Shown: positions 26,479 to 35,730, numbered from the stretch's first letter. The stretch is 64,000 nt of DNA from Halopseudomonas litoralis (GCF_900105005.1 NZ_LT629748.1:1488001-1552000); one strand, 5' to 3'. The notes: generated from the letters alone by a model not told the origin. Numbers and translations are program-made.

Positions 26479-27531
26479 TCAGGCCCAGATGTCGCCGATG
26501 GTGAAGCCTTCGGTGAAGGGGTCGTCATGATCCAGCACAAAGGTGTTGAGGCCATAGATCCAGCTGGTGCCGGTCACTGTGGGTATCACGGCGGTGTGCT
26601 CGCCGATACGGGTTTCCTCGATCAGTCGGCCGGTGTAGATATTGTTGACCAGCCCCTGATGACGGAAATCCTGATGCAGCGGCAACTCGCCCTTGGCATG
26701 CAGCACGGCCATCTTGGCTGAGGTGCCGGTGCCGCAAGGGCAGCGATCCAGGGCGCCGGTCCAGGTTGCCGGGTCGTCCCATGAGAAATCGCCGGAAGCC
26801 ATGGTGACTGCGTTCTTCCAGTCCGCATTCGGGTCTTCAGTCGGGCCGGAAAGTTGCGAGATGGTGATACCCACCCCCGGATAATCGGGGTGGGCCACCG
26901 GGAGCTGCTCGATGGCAGCCTGTCTGATCATGGACGACACGCGGGTGATTTCCCGGCCGTGCTCGGGCTTGAGTTCCAGCCCCTTGAACTGACGGACATC
27001 GGCAATGACATAGAACATGCCACCCCAGCCCACATCCACGGTGACCTTGCCCAGGTGCGGAACCTCGATCACTGCATCCAGGTGGGCAGCGAAGGCCGGT
27101 ACGTTCTGGAAGGTGACGTTCTTCACCTTGCCGTTGCGGCATTCGGCCTTGACTCGGATCAGCCCGGCGGGGGCCTCCAGCACCAGCTCGGTAACCGGCT
27201 CCTGCATCGGCAGCATGCCCATTTCCAGCAGCACGGTTACCACCGAGATGGTATTGCCACCGGACATCACCGGATACTCAATCTGCTCCATTATGATGTA
27301 ACCGGCGTCCGCCTCGGGGTGGCAGGGCGGAACTATGATATTGCAGCAGTGCGCCGGATAACCGCGGGGCTCGCGTAGCATCAGCTTGCGCAGCTGGTCA
27401 TCGTTCTCCTCCAGCCACTTCATCTTTTCGAATACAGTGTTGCCAGGGATATGCGGTACTCCGCCGGTAATAACGCGCATCGGAGTGCCGGCATGGGTGT
27501 CGACTGCGTAAATAGTGCGTTTGAATGACAT
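26479..27531 (-). CDS. Proline-racemase superfamily enzyme with Ser/Cys catalytic pair
   Basis: 350 residues. The family folds as two symmetric halves with one catalytic residue from each. The first site reads EYPVMSGGNTIS, so Ser replaces the usual Cys. The second reads ALDRCPCGTGTSAKM, so Cys is kept. Cys/Cys members are proline racemases or 4-hydroxyproline 2-epimerases and Cys/Thr members are trans-3-hydroxyproline dehydratases; Ser/Cys members are less well studied and include epimerases. It is followed closely by an FAD oxidase, suggesting epimerisation of an L-imino acid followed by oxidation of the D form. Substrate unproven. Confidence 0.82.
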   Translation of the reverse strand: MSFKRTIYAVDTHAGTPMRVITGGVPHIPGNTVFEKMKWLEENDDQLRKLMLREPRGYPAHCCNIIVPPCHPEADAGYIIMEQIEYPVMSGGNTISVVTVLLEMGMLPMQEPVTELVLEAPAGLIRVKAECRNGKVKNVTFQNVPAFAAHLDAVIEVPHLGKVTVDVGWGGMFYVIADVRQFKGLELKPEHGREITRVSSMIRQAAIEQLPVAHPDYPGVGITISQLSGPTEDPNADWKNAVTMASGDFSWDDPATWTGALDRCPCGTGTSAKMAVLHAKGELPLHQDFRHQGLVNNIYTGRLIEETRIGEHTAVIPTVTGTSWIYGLNTFVLDHDDPFTEGFTIGDIWA

Positions 27532-27560
27532 GTCAAAACCTCAGATCTGAAAGCGGAAGC

Positions 27561-28892
27561 TCAATGTTCCAGCGAGCCGGCAAGATGGAGATCCATGGAG
27601 CGTGTTTCCGGCGCCATGAACAGGCTGACGACGAAACCCACAACCGAGACCCCGAATGCCACCAGCATGGTGTTGCCGATACCAATGGTCGTCAGCGAAA
27701 TCGGCACCAGATAGGTACCCACTGCCGCGCCAATTCTTGACAGGGATGTGGCAAGGCCAACGGCAGAGCCACGAATCTCCGTGGGGAACAGCTCGTTGGG
27801 GTATACGTATTGCAGAACCTGGGCGCCGCCGATGAATACAGCGTAGCCGCCGAACAGGACGAGGATCATGATGGCCGGACCGTCAGGGAACAGCCCCAGC
27901 AACAGCAGTGCCAGTCCGGACCAGAGAAAGCTGTGCAGCAGTAGCTTGCGGCGACCCAGCGGGTTGACCAGTTTCACGGCGACAAAGCAGCCCATGACGA
28001 ACATCAGGGTGATGGCCACCGCGCCGTAGGATGCCCAGTCACCGGTCAGACCCATGGTCTGCAGAATACGTGGAGCAAAGGCATAAATGGCAAACTGCGG
28101 AATGATCGAACAGGTCCAGAAAAAGGTGACGAAGAAGATTCTTTTGCCATAGGCCGAATGGAAAAGCGCCCAGACAGAGACATCCTTTTCCGGGCTCTTC
28201 TCCGGCAGGTTATTCACGGAATAGGCGGCGCCATAGACTTTCTTGATGACTTGATCGGCTTCAGCCAGACGGCCCTTGCTCAGCAGCCAGCGAGCCGACT
28301 CCGGAGTGCCGATACGCATGATCAGAAACAGCCCCGCAGGCACCACGGCACTGGCCAGTGCCCAGCGCCAGGCATCATCACCACCAACCTGCAGAATGAA
28401 TTCCCCAGCGATATAAGCGCAGGCGGCGCCCACAAACCACATCATCACCAAGCTGGCCAGCAGCGAACCACGCTGTTTCTTGGGCAGGAACTCCGCCAAC
28501 AAGGAGGTGGCCAAGGGATGGTCGGCACCAATGGCGATACCGAGCAATAAGCGCAATAGAATCAGTACCCAGGCTGTGGTAACCCAGAATTGCGCCAGCG
28601 AGAATACCCCAAGGGCAACCAGTACCAGTAAATACAAGGTCTTGCGCCCCAGCCGGTCGGTAAACAGACCGCCGATAAAACCGCCCATGAACATGCCTAT
28701 CAGAGATGAGGCGGCGATCAATCCTTCCTGCAGAGAGGTCAGTTGCAAGGCGTTGCTCATCTGCAACATGACAACGCCGATAATGCTCAGGACATAACCG
28801 TCCAAAAAGGGTGCAGCGGAAGAATACAGAGTCAGTTTTTTATGAAAACTGTTCAGCGGAGCATCTTCCAGCGAGATGTTGTTCTTGTCCAA
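27561..28892 (-). CDS. MFS transporter
   Basis: 443 residues with 12 predicted membrane segments. MFS motifs are GGFIGGLFTDRLGRKTLY between helices 2 and 3 and RLLLGIAIGADHPLATSLLAEFLPKKQRG, which resembles the sugar/organic-acid symporter signature. A matching second-half motif is YPNELFPTEIRGSAVGLATSLSRIGA. It is the first gene of a leftward operon with the racemase-like enzyme, FAD oxidase, hydroxyacid dehydrogenase and aldehyde dehydrogenase, so it probably imports their substrate. Confidence 0.87.
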   Translation of the reverse strand: MDKNNISLEDAPLNSFHKKLTLYSSAAPFLDGYVLSIIGVVMLQMSNALQLTSLQEGLIAASSLIGMFMGGFIGGLFTDRLGRKTLYLLVLVALGVFSLAQFWVTTAWVLILLRLLLGIAIGADHPLATSLLAEFLPKKQRGSLLASLVMMWFVGAACAYIAGEFILQVGGDDAWRWALASAVVPAGLFLIMRIGTPESARWLLSKGRLAEADQVIKKVYGAAYSVNNLPEKSPEKDVSVWALFHSAYGKRIFFVTFFWTCSIIPQFAIYAFAPRILQTMGLTGDWASYGAVAITLMFVMGCFVAVKLVNPLGRRKLLLHSFLWSGLALLLLGLFPDGPAIMILVLFGGYAVFIGGAQVLQYVYPNELFPTEIRGSAVGLATSLSRIGAAVGTYLVPISLTTIGIGNTMLVAFGVSVVGFVVSLFMAPETRSMDLHLAGSLEH

Positions 28893-29313
28893 GGGGGTGA
28901 CCTCTCACGAGCAATGACCTAGACGAAAGCGCCTTTTTCGCATTGCCTTTATATTTTATAAGTGGGCTGTCGGCTCCAGCGTGTCGTACACGCATGGTCT
29001 GGATCATAAACAGTTTTCCAGGTCTGTCTGATACGGGCCGCGACATGGCATCAGTATCGAAGCCGAGGGCCGCACCTGCATATAAAAAAACAGGCGATTG
29101 GTATGACAAACAGGTCATCGGGAAGAGAAACCCGATAATGCAGAGGAGGGGCACCGTATCAGCAGACTGGGACGCGCAAGCAGCGGCCGGGAAAACAGGG
29201 CCGTTGACTTACGATAGCCCTTATCCCCGGTACGCTGCACTTACATGGTGATATGGAAGGCCGCGGCTGGTTGGTTAGCCGTTGCCTCACCATTTTCTAG
29301 ATGAGGGAGCCGT
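28893..29313. other. Intergenic region upstream of the MFS-led operon
   Basis: About 420 bases between two leftward genes, expected to hold the MFS operon promoter. Open frames here have no family features and I recognise no defined site. Confidence 0.4.
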
Positions 29314-30798
29314 TTACAGATTGAGATTCAGATACTTGATTTCCAGGTACTCCTCGATGCCATACCTGGACCCTTCACGTCCGAGGCCTGATGACTTCAT
29401 CCCTCCGAAGGGAGCCATTTCATTGGATATCGCACCGGTATTGATGCCCACCATGCCGTATTCGAGTGCCTCGGCAACACGGAAGATGCGGTTCATATTC
29501 TGCGTATAAAAATAGGCAGCGAGGCCGTACTCAGTGTCATTGGCGTATCGAACGACCTCGTCATCATTGCTGAAGCGGAACAGCGGGGCCAGCGGTCCAA
29601 AGGTTTCTTCCCTGGCCACCAAGGCATCCTTCGGGACATCGGTAAGAATGGTCGGCTCGAAGAAAGTGCCACCCAGTGCATGCGGCTTTCCACCCAGCAA
29701 CACTTTGGCGCCCTTGGTTACTGCATCCTCGATATGTGAGCGAATCTTGTCCATGGCGACCTGATCAATAAGGGGCCCTACGGTGATGTCAGTGTCCAGT
29801 CCGTTACCGACCTGGAAAGCGGATACTGCCTGCTTCAGTTTCTCGGCAAACTCGTCATAGACGCCGTCATGTACATAGATGCGATTGGTGCATACGCAGG
29901 TCTGGCCGTTGTTGCGGTATTTGGCCACCAAGGCACCGGCCACGGCTTTATCCAGGTCGGCATCTTCAAAGACGATGAAGGGCGCATTGCCGCCCAGCTC
30001 CAGTGATACCTTTTTGACGTCATGGGCGCACTGACTCATCAACAGGCGGCCGATGTTGGTTGAGCCGGTAAAGGTGAGTTTGCGCACCGTGGGGTTGCCA
30101 GTCAGCTCGCCGCCGATTTCTACCGCATCGCCAGTGATGACGTTGAACACGCCAGCAGGAATGCCGGCCTGGTCGGCCAGCTTGGCCAGTGCCAATGCGG
30201 AAAAAGGCGTCTGAGGTGCTGGTTTTAGCACCAGGGTGCAGCCAGCGGCAAGTGCTGGCGCTGCCTTTCGGGTGATCATTGCCGCCGGGAAGTTCCATGG
30301 GGTGATCGCTGCTACTACGCCCACCGGTTGTTTAAGAACCAGCAGGCGCTGGTTACTCTGAGGGGCTGGAATGATATCGCCGTAGATGCGTTTGCCTTCT
30401 TCGGCGAACCATTCCACAAAAGAGGCTGCGTATTGGATTTCTCCCCGGGCTTCGTGCAGAGGCTTGCCTTGCTCAAGGGTCATCAGTCGAGCAAGTTCTT
30501 CCTGATGGCTGAGTATCAATTCGAACCAGCTGCGCAGTTTGGCCGAGCGCTCCTTGGCCGTGAGGAAGCTCCAACCGGGCAGGGCGCGTTTGGCAGCATC
30601 AATGGCCTGACGGGCTTCCTGCTGCCTCATGACAGGCACGCAGCCCAGCAGTTCGCCGGTAGCCGGGTTATAGATGTTCTGAGTGTTGCCATCGATAGCA
30701 TCTGCCCATACACCGTTGATGTAGGCTTGCTGTCTGAGCAGTTCTGAAGGGGGCATTGATGTGTCCTTGAATTGTAGTGGGCTATCCAGCTTGTTCAT
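29314..30798 (-). CDS. gabD: Succinate-semialdehyde dehydrogenase-type aldehyde dehydrogenase
   Basis: 494 residues. Features are ITPWNFPAAMITRKAAPALAAG, FTGSTNIGRLL, the catalytic Glu in VSLELGGNAPFIVFEDADLD and the catalytic Cys in NNGQTCVCTNRIYV, all GabD-like (NADP-preferring succinate-semialdehyde dehydrogenase). Its start overlaps the stop of the PucR gene as ATGA. In polyamine-type pathways this step makes succinate from succinate semialdehyde. A close aldehyde such as glutarate semialdehyde is also possible. Confidence 0.83.
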   Translation of the reverse strand: MNKLDSPLQFKDTSMPPSELLRQQAYINGVWADAIDGNTQNIYNPATGELLGCVPVMRQQEARQAIDAAKRALPGWSFLTAKERSAKLRSWFELILSHQEELARLMTLEQGKPLHEARGEIQYAASFVEWFAEEGKRIYGDIIPAPQSNQRLLVLKQPVGVVAAITPWNFPAAMITRKAAPALAAGCTLVLKPAPQTPFSALALAKLADQAGIPAGVFNVITGDAVEIGGELTGNPTVRKLTFTGSTNIGRLLMSQCAHDVKKVSLELGGNAPFIVFEDADLDKAVAGALVAKYRNNGQTCVCTNRIYVHDGVYDEFAEKLKQAVSAFQVGNGLDTDITVGPLIDQVAMDKIRSHIEDAVTKGAKVLLGGKPHALGGTFFEPTILTDVPKDALVAREETFGPLAPLFRFSNDDEVVRYANDTEYGLAAYFYTQNMNRIFRVAEALEYGMVGINTGAISNEMAPFGGMKSSGLGREGSRYGIEEYLEIKYLNLNL

Positions 30799-32291
30799 TC
30801 ACTGGTGAACAGGCCAGCCAGTTCACCAGACTTGAAGGCCAGCCAGAGAATGGCGACATCTTCGGTCTTGTCCAGCGAACGGTTGGTGAGTGACTCGATC
30901 TTGCGGATGCGGTAAACCAGTGTGGTTTTGTGTATGTGCAATTGTCTGGCAGCAGCAACCCACGAGCGATTCTGCTCTAGAAAAACCTTCAATGAATGCA
31001 ACAGACTGGAGCCCTGGGCTTTGTCGTGTTCCTCCAGAGGCCCGAGGATACGCCTGAAGGTATGAGTTGCCTCATCGAGGTTGTTCGGCAGCCATGGCGC
31101 TCTATCGATGATTTCCGAATAGAACCAACAACTCGGCGTGTCGGCATGCAGGAGTGCCAAGCGGGCTTCGCGCAATGCTTCGGGCAGACGCTGGTAATCG
31201 CCTATGCAGGTGCTGACACCCAGTGCTGAGCCCACCACACGCTGGATGATCGGGAGATTATCGGGGTGGGCCAGCAGAGTAATGTCATCGCCAGTCAGTC
31301 GGAAGATAACTGGTACCTGCATGCGTTGTAGCTGCACTCCCCATGTGATTAGTGAGCGGTCTTCCGGGCGGGTGATAGCAATACATGCGCTTTCCAGTTC
31401 AAGTTGGAAGTCACTGATCTGCTTACTTGACTGGTACGGAGTGAGCCTCTGACTGAGCAGGTCATCCAGTAGTTGCGAGCCCAGACGAAGTGAACGCTCC
31501 AGACCCATGTAAAGGTGCTCAATTGAAATGCTGACCACGGCAGCCAGATGATGTAACAGGCTGTAGTCGAAATATTTCTGTTGTTTGTTGTGGACGAGCA
31601 GCACCAGGTTTCTGGCTGAAGGTATGAGTGTCGCGAACATTTCGCCGGAGCTCAGCATGTAACGACGAATTGCCGGCTGGTTGTCAGCAAAGTCCAATGG
31701 CTGACGGCTCAGCGACTCTTTCAGCTCGGCAGGCATGGCCATGGCGTGTGGATGCCAAAGCGTGTTGCTCTGTTGCGGGTCGAGAATCATCAGACTGGCA
31801 CTGATATCGGTTTCCAGTCGAGCAATGAGCTGTGCCAGGCTTTGCCCCTGAATGGCCATGCGCGCTGTTGTCGAAAGGCGGTTGAACGCATTGCGCCGCT
31901 CGAACTCTCGGTTACGTTCAGCATCAATGATGGCGCGAGTAACGCTGGAGAAGGGGATGCCGTATTGCGTCAGCAGTACTGGAAAGTCAAGCCGGTCGGC
32001 GGCTTCCTTCAGTGCCGTTAGGTCATCCGGAGCCTGCATGTTTTCCCCGATCATGATGCCTGCCAACCCAGCAGCAGCGAGCTTCTCGATATAGATTCGC
32101 TGTTTGTCAGCTCCGGCTGGAATGCCCAGCCCCGTGGTCATCAGCAGATCATCTCCGCCCAACCACTCTGTAGGTTCGGCAAGTTCGCATACATGTGCCC
32201 AGCCAACCAGACGCTGGCTGCCTTTTGCTCCCGCAAGAAAGCGGGTTTGCAATTCGGAGGTCTGTACTATGTCGATGATCTGTAGCTGCAT
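30795..32291 (-). CDS. PucR/CdaR-family transcriptional regulator
   Basis: 498 residues. The N-terminal PucR domain (MQLQIIDIVQT, RFLAGAKGSQRLVGWAHV) is followed by a long middle region and a C-terminal HTH_30 (WVAAARQLHIHKTTLVYRIRKIE). PucR-type proteins regulate purine, GABA and amine catabolism. The start at 32291 follows a strong AGGAGG site. An upstream extension of 60 codons in the same frame lacks domain character. It is coupled to the gabD-like gene, which it probably controls with the neighbouring transporter and oxidase genes. Confidence 0.87.
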   Translation of the reverse strand: MQLQIIDIVQTSELQTRFLAGAKGSQRLVGWAHVCELAEPTEWLGGDDLLMTTGLGIPAGADKQRIYIEKLAAAGLAGIMIGENMQAPDDLTALKEAADRLDFPVLLTQYGIPFSSVTRAIIDAERNREFERRNAFNRLSTTARMAIQGQSLAQLIARLETDISASLMILDPQQSNTLWHPHAMAMPAELKESLSRQPLDFADNQPAIRRYMLSSGEMFATLIPSARNLVLLVHNKQQKYFDYSLLHHLAAVVSISIEHLYMGLERSLRLGSQLLDDLLSQRLTPYQSSKQISDFQLELESACIAITRPEDRSLITWGVQLQRMQVPVIFRLTGDDITLLAHPDNLPIIQRVVGSALGVSTCIGDYQRLPEALREARLALLHADTPSCWFYSEIIDRAPWLPNNLDEATHTFRRILGPLEEHDKAQGSSLLHSLKVFLEQNRSWVAAARQLHIHKTTLVYRIRKIESLTNRSLDKTEDVAILWLAFKSGELAGLFTSE

Positions 32292-32359
32292 GGGGCCTCC
32301 TGGGCTTTCAGTATTCAGTCCGGGCTGCCCCGAACTGAAGGGGGGTTGCTTGTCGAACT

Positions 32360-33595
32360 CTACCAACTGCTTGGCAGCAGGCCGAATACGGAGGCGAGGG
32401 CATAAACGGCGCTTGAAGCGAACAGGACCACGATGAAAACCTGAATGGCAGGATGTGCGTACCAGCCACACACGAACTCCGGTGTTCTGTCACCCGTGCG
32501 GCGTGCTGCACGCAGTAAAAGAATCGGAATGATGCCCATCAGTACACCGCCAAAGGTGCCCGCAAAGTACAACGCGTTGACAAAGCTGCCAAGGCCCGAA
32601 TATACCAGCAGGAAAGGTGGAACTCCCACGGCAACGAGCACCAGCAGGCGTTTGCCCTTGTGATTTTCGCTGCCCAGACGGAAATGATCGAAGATATTGG
32701 TAAACAGACAGCCACCCAATCCCCAGTAGGAAGTAAGCATAGCCAACAGGGCAAAGCAGTTGGCGGTGTAGTAAGCCCAGCTGCCAAGTGATCTGCCCCA
32801 GCTCAGGGTGGCTACTTCGGATAGGTTATCCATGCCGACCAGCGCGATTACAGAGGCGGGGATGGCTGCCACCAGAATCAACGTGAGCACCATGCCGGTG
32901 ATGATCAGACGCGGAATTTTGGTCGGGGTTTCCAGGTTGCCGCGTACCAATTCGGGAACCAGGAACTGTGCACCAAAAACGAACACCGCCAGATTGAATA
33001 CCGGTATCGCATACTTCCACTGGGAGTGCCACAGGTGAGCCATGTCCGTGTTGTCATGCAAAACCGTGGCGCCGATGAGCAGAACGACAATGGTCACCAT
33101 GGCTCCGCTGATGAACTTTTCCGCTACCCCCAACGCCTTCAACCCCAGATACAGCACCAGTGCGGAGGGTATAAAGAACAGCAGGCTGCCGAGCTGGCGC
33201 GTCATCCCGTAATCACCGAGCAGCTCGGTCATGATGTTGCCACTGCCAGACATGTAGGCCACCAGTGCGCCATAACTGTTGGCTGCGACTGCAAAGAAGA
33301 TTAGCCACCCACCAATGGGACCCAGATAGCGGCGAGTAAGGCCGCTTAACTGATGATTGCCGCGTGTGCGCAGGCAGGTTTCGGAAACGTACAACATTGT
33401 TATCACGCAAAAGATGCAGGTGATAATGAGGAATGTCAGCAAAGGCAGATAACCTGCCTTACGCGCCGCAAAGGCCATGCTGAGTACGCCGGCACCGATG
33501 TTGGTACCGATGATGATGCCGATGGTTTCCAGGGGTCGGATCTGGCGGGCTACCAGACCTGACTCATGGCTTATGGGTTGTTGTTGGTTGGACAT
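32360..33595 (-). CDS. Aromatic/hydroxy amino-acid permease family (HAAAP) transporter
   Basis: 411 residues with about 11 membrane helices. The opening ETIGIIIGTNIGAGVLSMAFAARKAG is the family's Trp/Tyr permease-type substrate-binding helix. HAAAP members import tryptophan, tyrosine or serine/threonine by proton symport. It lies directly upstream of the PucR gene and downstream of a cupin and an FAD oxidase, all leftward, so it probably brings in the amine or amino acid oxidised by that enzyme. The specificity cannot be read from sequence. Confidence 0.82.
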   Translation of the reverse strand: MSNQQQPISHESGLVARQIRPLETIGIIIGTNIGAGVLSMAFAARKAGYLPLLTFLIITCIFCVITMLYVSETCLRTRGNHQLSGLTRRYLGPIGGWLIFFAVAANSYGALVAYMSGSGNIMTELLGDYGMTRQLGSLLFFIPSALVLYLGLKALGVAEKFISGAMVTIVVLLIGATVLHDNTDMAHLWHSQWKYAIPVFNLAVFVFGAQFLVPELVRGNLETPTKIPRLIITGMVLTLILVAAIPASVIALVGMDNLSEVATLSWGRSLGSWAYYTANCFALLAMLTSYWGLGGCLFTNIFDHFRLGSENHKGKRLLVLVAVGVPPFLLVYSGLGSFVNALYFAGTFGGVLMGIIPILLLRAARRTGDRTPEFVCGWYAHPAIQVFIVVLFASSAVYALASVFGLLPSSW

Positions 33596-33651
33596 GATTT
33601 ACCTGCTATCGGTTGTTCTTTTTATAGTTGCCACCCGGTCTGGGCGGCGTC

Positions 33652-33999
33652 TCAATGAATGATCAGATAAGCCTTACGTACGGTCTGCCTTATATTCCAG
33701 ACTCCTTTTGTGTCGGCCTGGAAATAGATCATGTCACCTGCGCAGAACTGCACCGGTTCACTACCCTCCGGAGTGAAGCAGCCCTCACCGCTGAGGAAGT
33801 AGCTGTACTCGGCCTGCGGCACCATTCGCTCAAACTGGCCAGGAGAACATTCCCATACGCCCATGTGAGTGCCTGAAGCGGTCACCGGTTGGTCTCCGGC
33901 GGTGCGGGTAATAGCCAGCAGATTGCCTAAGGGGGCGCCGACCGGTACTTCGGCACCAAAACTGTCTTCATTTACGGCACGTACGACGATAGGTTCCAT
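33652..33999 (-). CDS. Cupin_3 (DUF861)-type small cupin
   Basis: 115 residues, a close relative of the cupin at 10147-10497: GVWECSPGQFERMVP, YFLSGEGCFTPEGSEPVQF, CAGDMIYFQADTKGVWNIRQTVRKAYLI. It lies 10 bp downstream of an FAD oxidase gene in the same direction. The same oxidase-cupin pairing at two places in the cluster implies a shared function, perhaps handling a product or acting as an accessory subunit. Catalytic activity unknown. Confidence 0.75.
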   Translation of the reverse strand: MEPIVVRAVNEDSFGAEVPVGAPLGNLLAITRTAGDQPVTASGTHMGVWECSPGQFERMVPQAEYSYFLSGEGCFTPEGSEPVQFCAGDMIYFQADTKGVWNIRQTVRKAYLIIH

Positions 34000-34009
34000 A
34001 TATCACTCC

Positions 34010-35413
34010 TCAGGATTTGTCTTCCAAGCCGGCGGGCGCCAGGCTCGCCAGTAATAAATCGATTTTTGACGGTGCTGCACCCTGCATTTCTGCGCGCTCT
34101 TTACGGATGACGGCGTTACGCACCAGCGTTCCACCTAGATAGCGGAATGGTTCGGGTGGAAAGGTCCGATTGTGGCGTCCAACCAAAGCGCACTGGGACC
34201 ATTCATCTCTGCGCTCCAGTGCCAAGCTCGCAAGAATGCGACCGCCGATGCGGCCTGGGCCTACGCCATTACCACTCCAGCCAATGCCGTAAACGATATC
34301 CGGATTGCCAGACAGGTGACCGAAAGCCGGCAAGCTGTCATAGGTGCGGTCAACCGGGCCGGACCAGCTGTGGCTGATGTCCGCTTCGGACAGTGAGGTA
34401 TAAGTGCCGAGAAAGTCATGGCGGGTCATCTCGATACTTTGCGGATGCTCGCTGAAGACTTCATTGATTTTGCCGTTGTAGGACAGAGCGCCCGTGCCTT
34501 TGCCGAAGGCGATGCGACCATCGCGGGTGGTGCGGTAGTAGTTCACCATCAGCTGCGAATCGGTAATTGACTCGCCGTCGATCCAACCGATCTGGTCCAG
34601 GCGTTGCCCAAGCGGTTGGCTGGTAACGATGGAGCTGTTGACCGGTGTTATCAGTCGGGATAGTTGTGGGATGGAAGCAGCCCAGGCGTTGTTGCAAAGA
34701 ATCACCTTGTTTGTACTTATCTTGCCGCCAGCGGTGCTGACTAGCACCGGTGCGCCGGGTTCGATATCTGTGACACCAGAGCGTTCGAAGATTCTGACGC
34801 CAGCTTCCAGTGCTACACGACGCATACCCTGTACCAGGGCAGCGGGCTGCACCGTGGCATTGGAAGCCTCAAATACGCCGGCCAGGTGCTTATCGGAACC
34901 GGTTCGGCGTTTTAGATCCTCAGCTTTGACCAACTCAAAGGGGCGCACTCCGAGTCGCTCACAGACCTTAAGAGTGCCTCGCCAGGAATCGATATGGGCC
35001 GGAGTAGTAGCAGTCCACAGCCAGCCTTTCTGTAGGAAATGAGCATCAATGTCGTGCTCCTGACAAAACTCACCCAGCTCGCTGATGGCCTGCTCCGCGC
35101 TATTCGCCAGGAACAGAGCCTGTTCGTCGCTGCAGAATGAGCGCAGCGTGCCTATTTTGGGCCACCAGGACATGACAAAACCGCCGTTGCGTCCTGATGC
35201 GCCGTCACCGCATAGGTGCTGCTCAAGCAGCGCTACATTACAGTCCGGCTCATGCTGCTTGATGGTCAGGGCAGTCCAGAGACCAACGTAGCCTCCGCCA
35301 ATGATGGTGATGTCCGCATGTTCGGTACCCTGTAGGGCTGGGCGAGGAGTGATCGTGTCGATGGACTCACGCCAGTAGCTGGGCTTGAGTGCTGGAGTCG
35401 TCTGAAGTTTCAT
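34010..35413 (-). CDS. FAD-dependent amine oxidase (PuuB-like)
   Basis: 467 residues. FAD motif IIGGGYVGLWTALTIKQ is near residue 36, followed by CGDGASGRNGGFVMSWW and the C-terminal GIGWSGNGVGPGRIGGR loop. It is the sister of the enzyme at 25049-26449. It begins a leftward unit with a cupin and the HAAAP permease. Members of this branch oxidise gamma-glutamylated polyamines or other secondary amines to aldehydes, which the gabD-like enzyme could take further. No glutamylpolyamine synthetase is present in the window. Confidence 0.82.
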   Translation of the reverse strand: MKLQTTPALKPSYWRESIDTITPRPALQGTEHADITIIGGGYVGLWTALTIKQHEPDCNVALLEQHLCGDGASGRNGGFVMSWWPKIGTLRSFCSDEQALFLANSAEQAISELGEFCQEHDIDAHFLQKGWLWTATTPAHIDSWRGTLKVCERLGVRPFELVKAEDLKRRTGSDKHLAGVFEASNATVQPAALVQGMRRVALEAGVRIFERSGVTDIEPGAPVLVSTAGGKISTNKVILCNNAWAASIPQLSRLITPVNSSIVTSQPLGQRLDQIGWIDGESITDSQLMVNYYRTTRDGRIAFGKGTGALSYNGKINEVFSEHPQSIEMTRHDFLGTYTSLSEADISHSWSGPVDRTYDSLPAFGHLSGNPDIVYGIGWSGNGVGPGRIGGRILASLALERRDEWSQCALVGRHNRTFPPEPFRYLGGTLVRNAVIRKERAEMQGAAPSKIDLLLASLAPAGLEDKS

Positions 35414-35571
35414 GATGAATCTCTTTTTATTCCCGGCTTGAGTTTGTTATCAGGTTCAAGCTACGTACTGGGATTGGATTCTCGGGTGGGCGACAACTAG
35501 ACGCAATGCTATCAAGTGAGGAAAATCTTAATCATTTGCTACTTTAGTGCTAACCTATGATGACTCACAGC

Positions 35572-35730
35572 GTCCAGGAAAGATGGCTGGACAGGTAACG
35601 GCCGCGAAGCGCGCAGTCCCGAAGCGGGAAGCCAGGCCGTAGGCGTCAGGGATTTGGAAGGCTGACGATAGCCAGCCCCGTTAGGGATGAGCGGATAGCA
35701 AACCTGGAACAGCGCGGTCTGCGAAGCAGA
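35572..35730 (+). repeat. Hairpin-rich structured intergenic element
   Basis: At least five stems can be drawn: GTCCAG/CTGGAC (35572-35577 with 35587-35592); ACGGCC/GGCCGT (35598-35603 with 35635-35640) enclosing two small hairpins, CGC-GAA-GCG (35603-35611) and TCCC-GAAGC-GGGA (35617-35629); CGTCAG/CTGACG (35644-35649 with 35662-35667); and TCTGC-GAA-GCAGA (35718-35730). GCGAAGC, known as an extra-stable mini-hairpin, occurs twice. The branched pattern suggests a dispersed palindromic repeat or a small structured RNA, not random sequence. No copy elsewhere in the window was found. Confidence 0.55.

Noticed and set aside
25049..27531. Complete trans-4-hydroxyproline pathway
   Set aside because: The deaminase HypD is not in the window and the racemase-family enzyme has a Ser/Cys pair, so this name would go beyond the evidence.
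35572..35730. Integron attC site or retron RNA
   Set aside because: No integrase consensus core sites, no cassette structure and no reverse transcriptase nearby.
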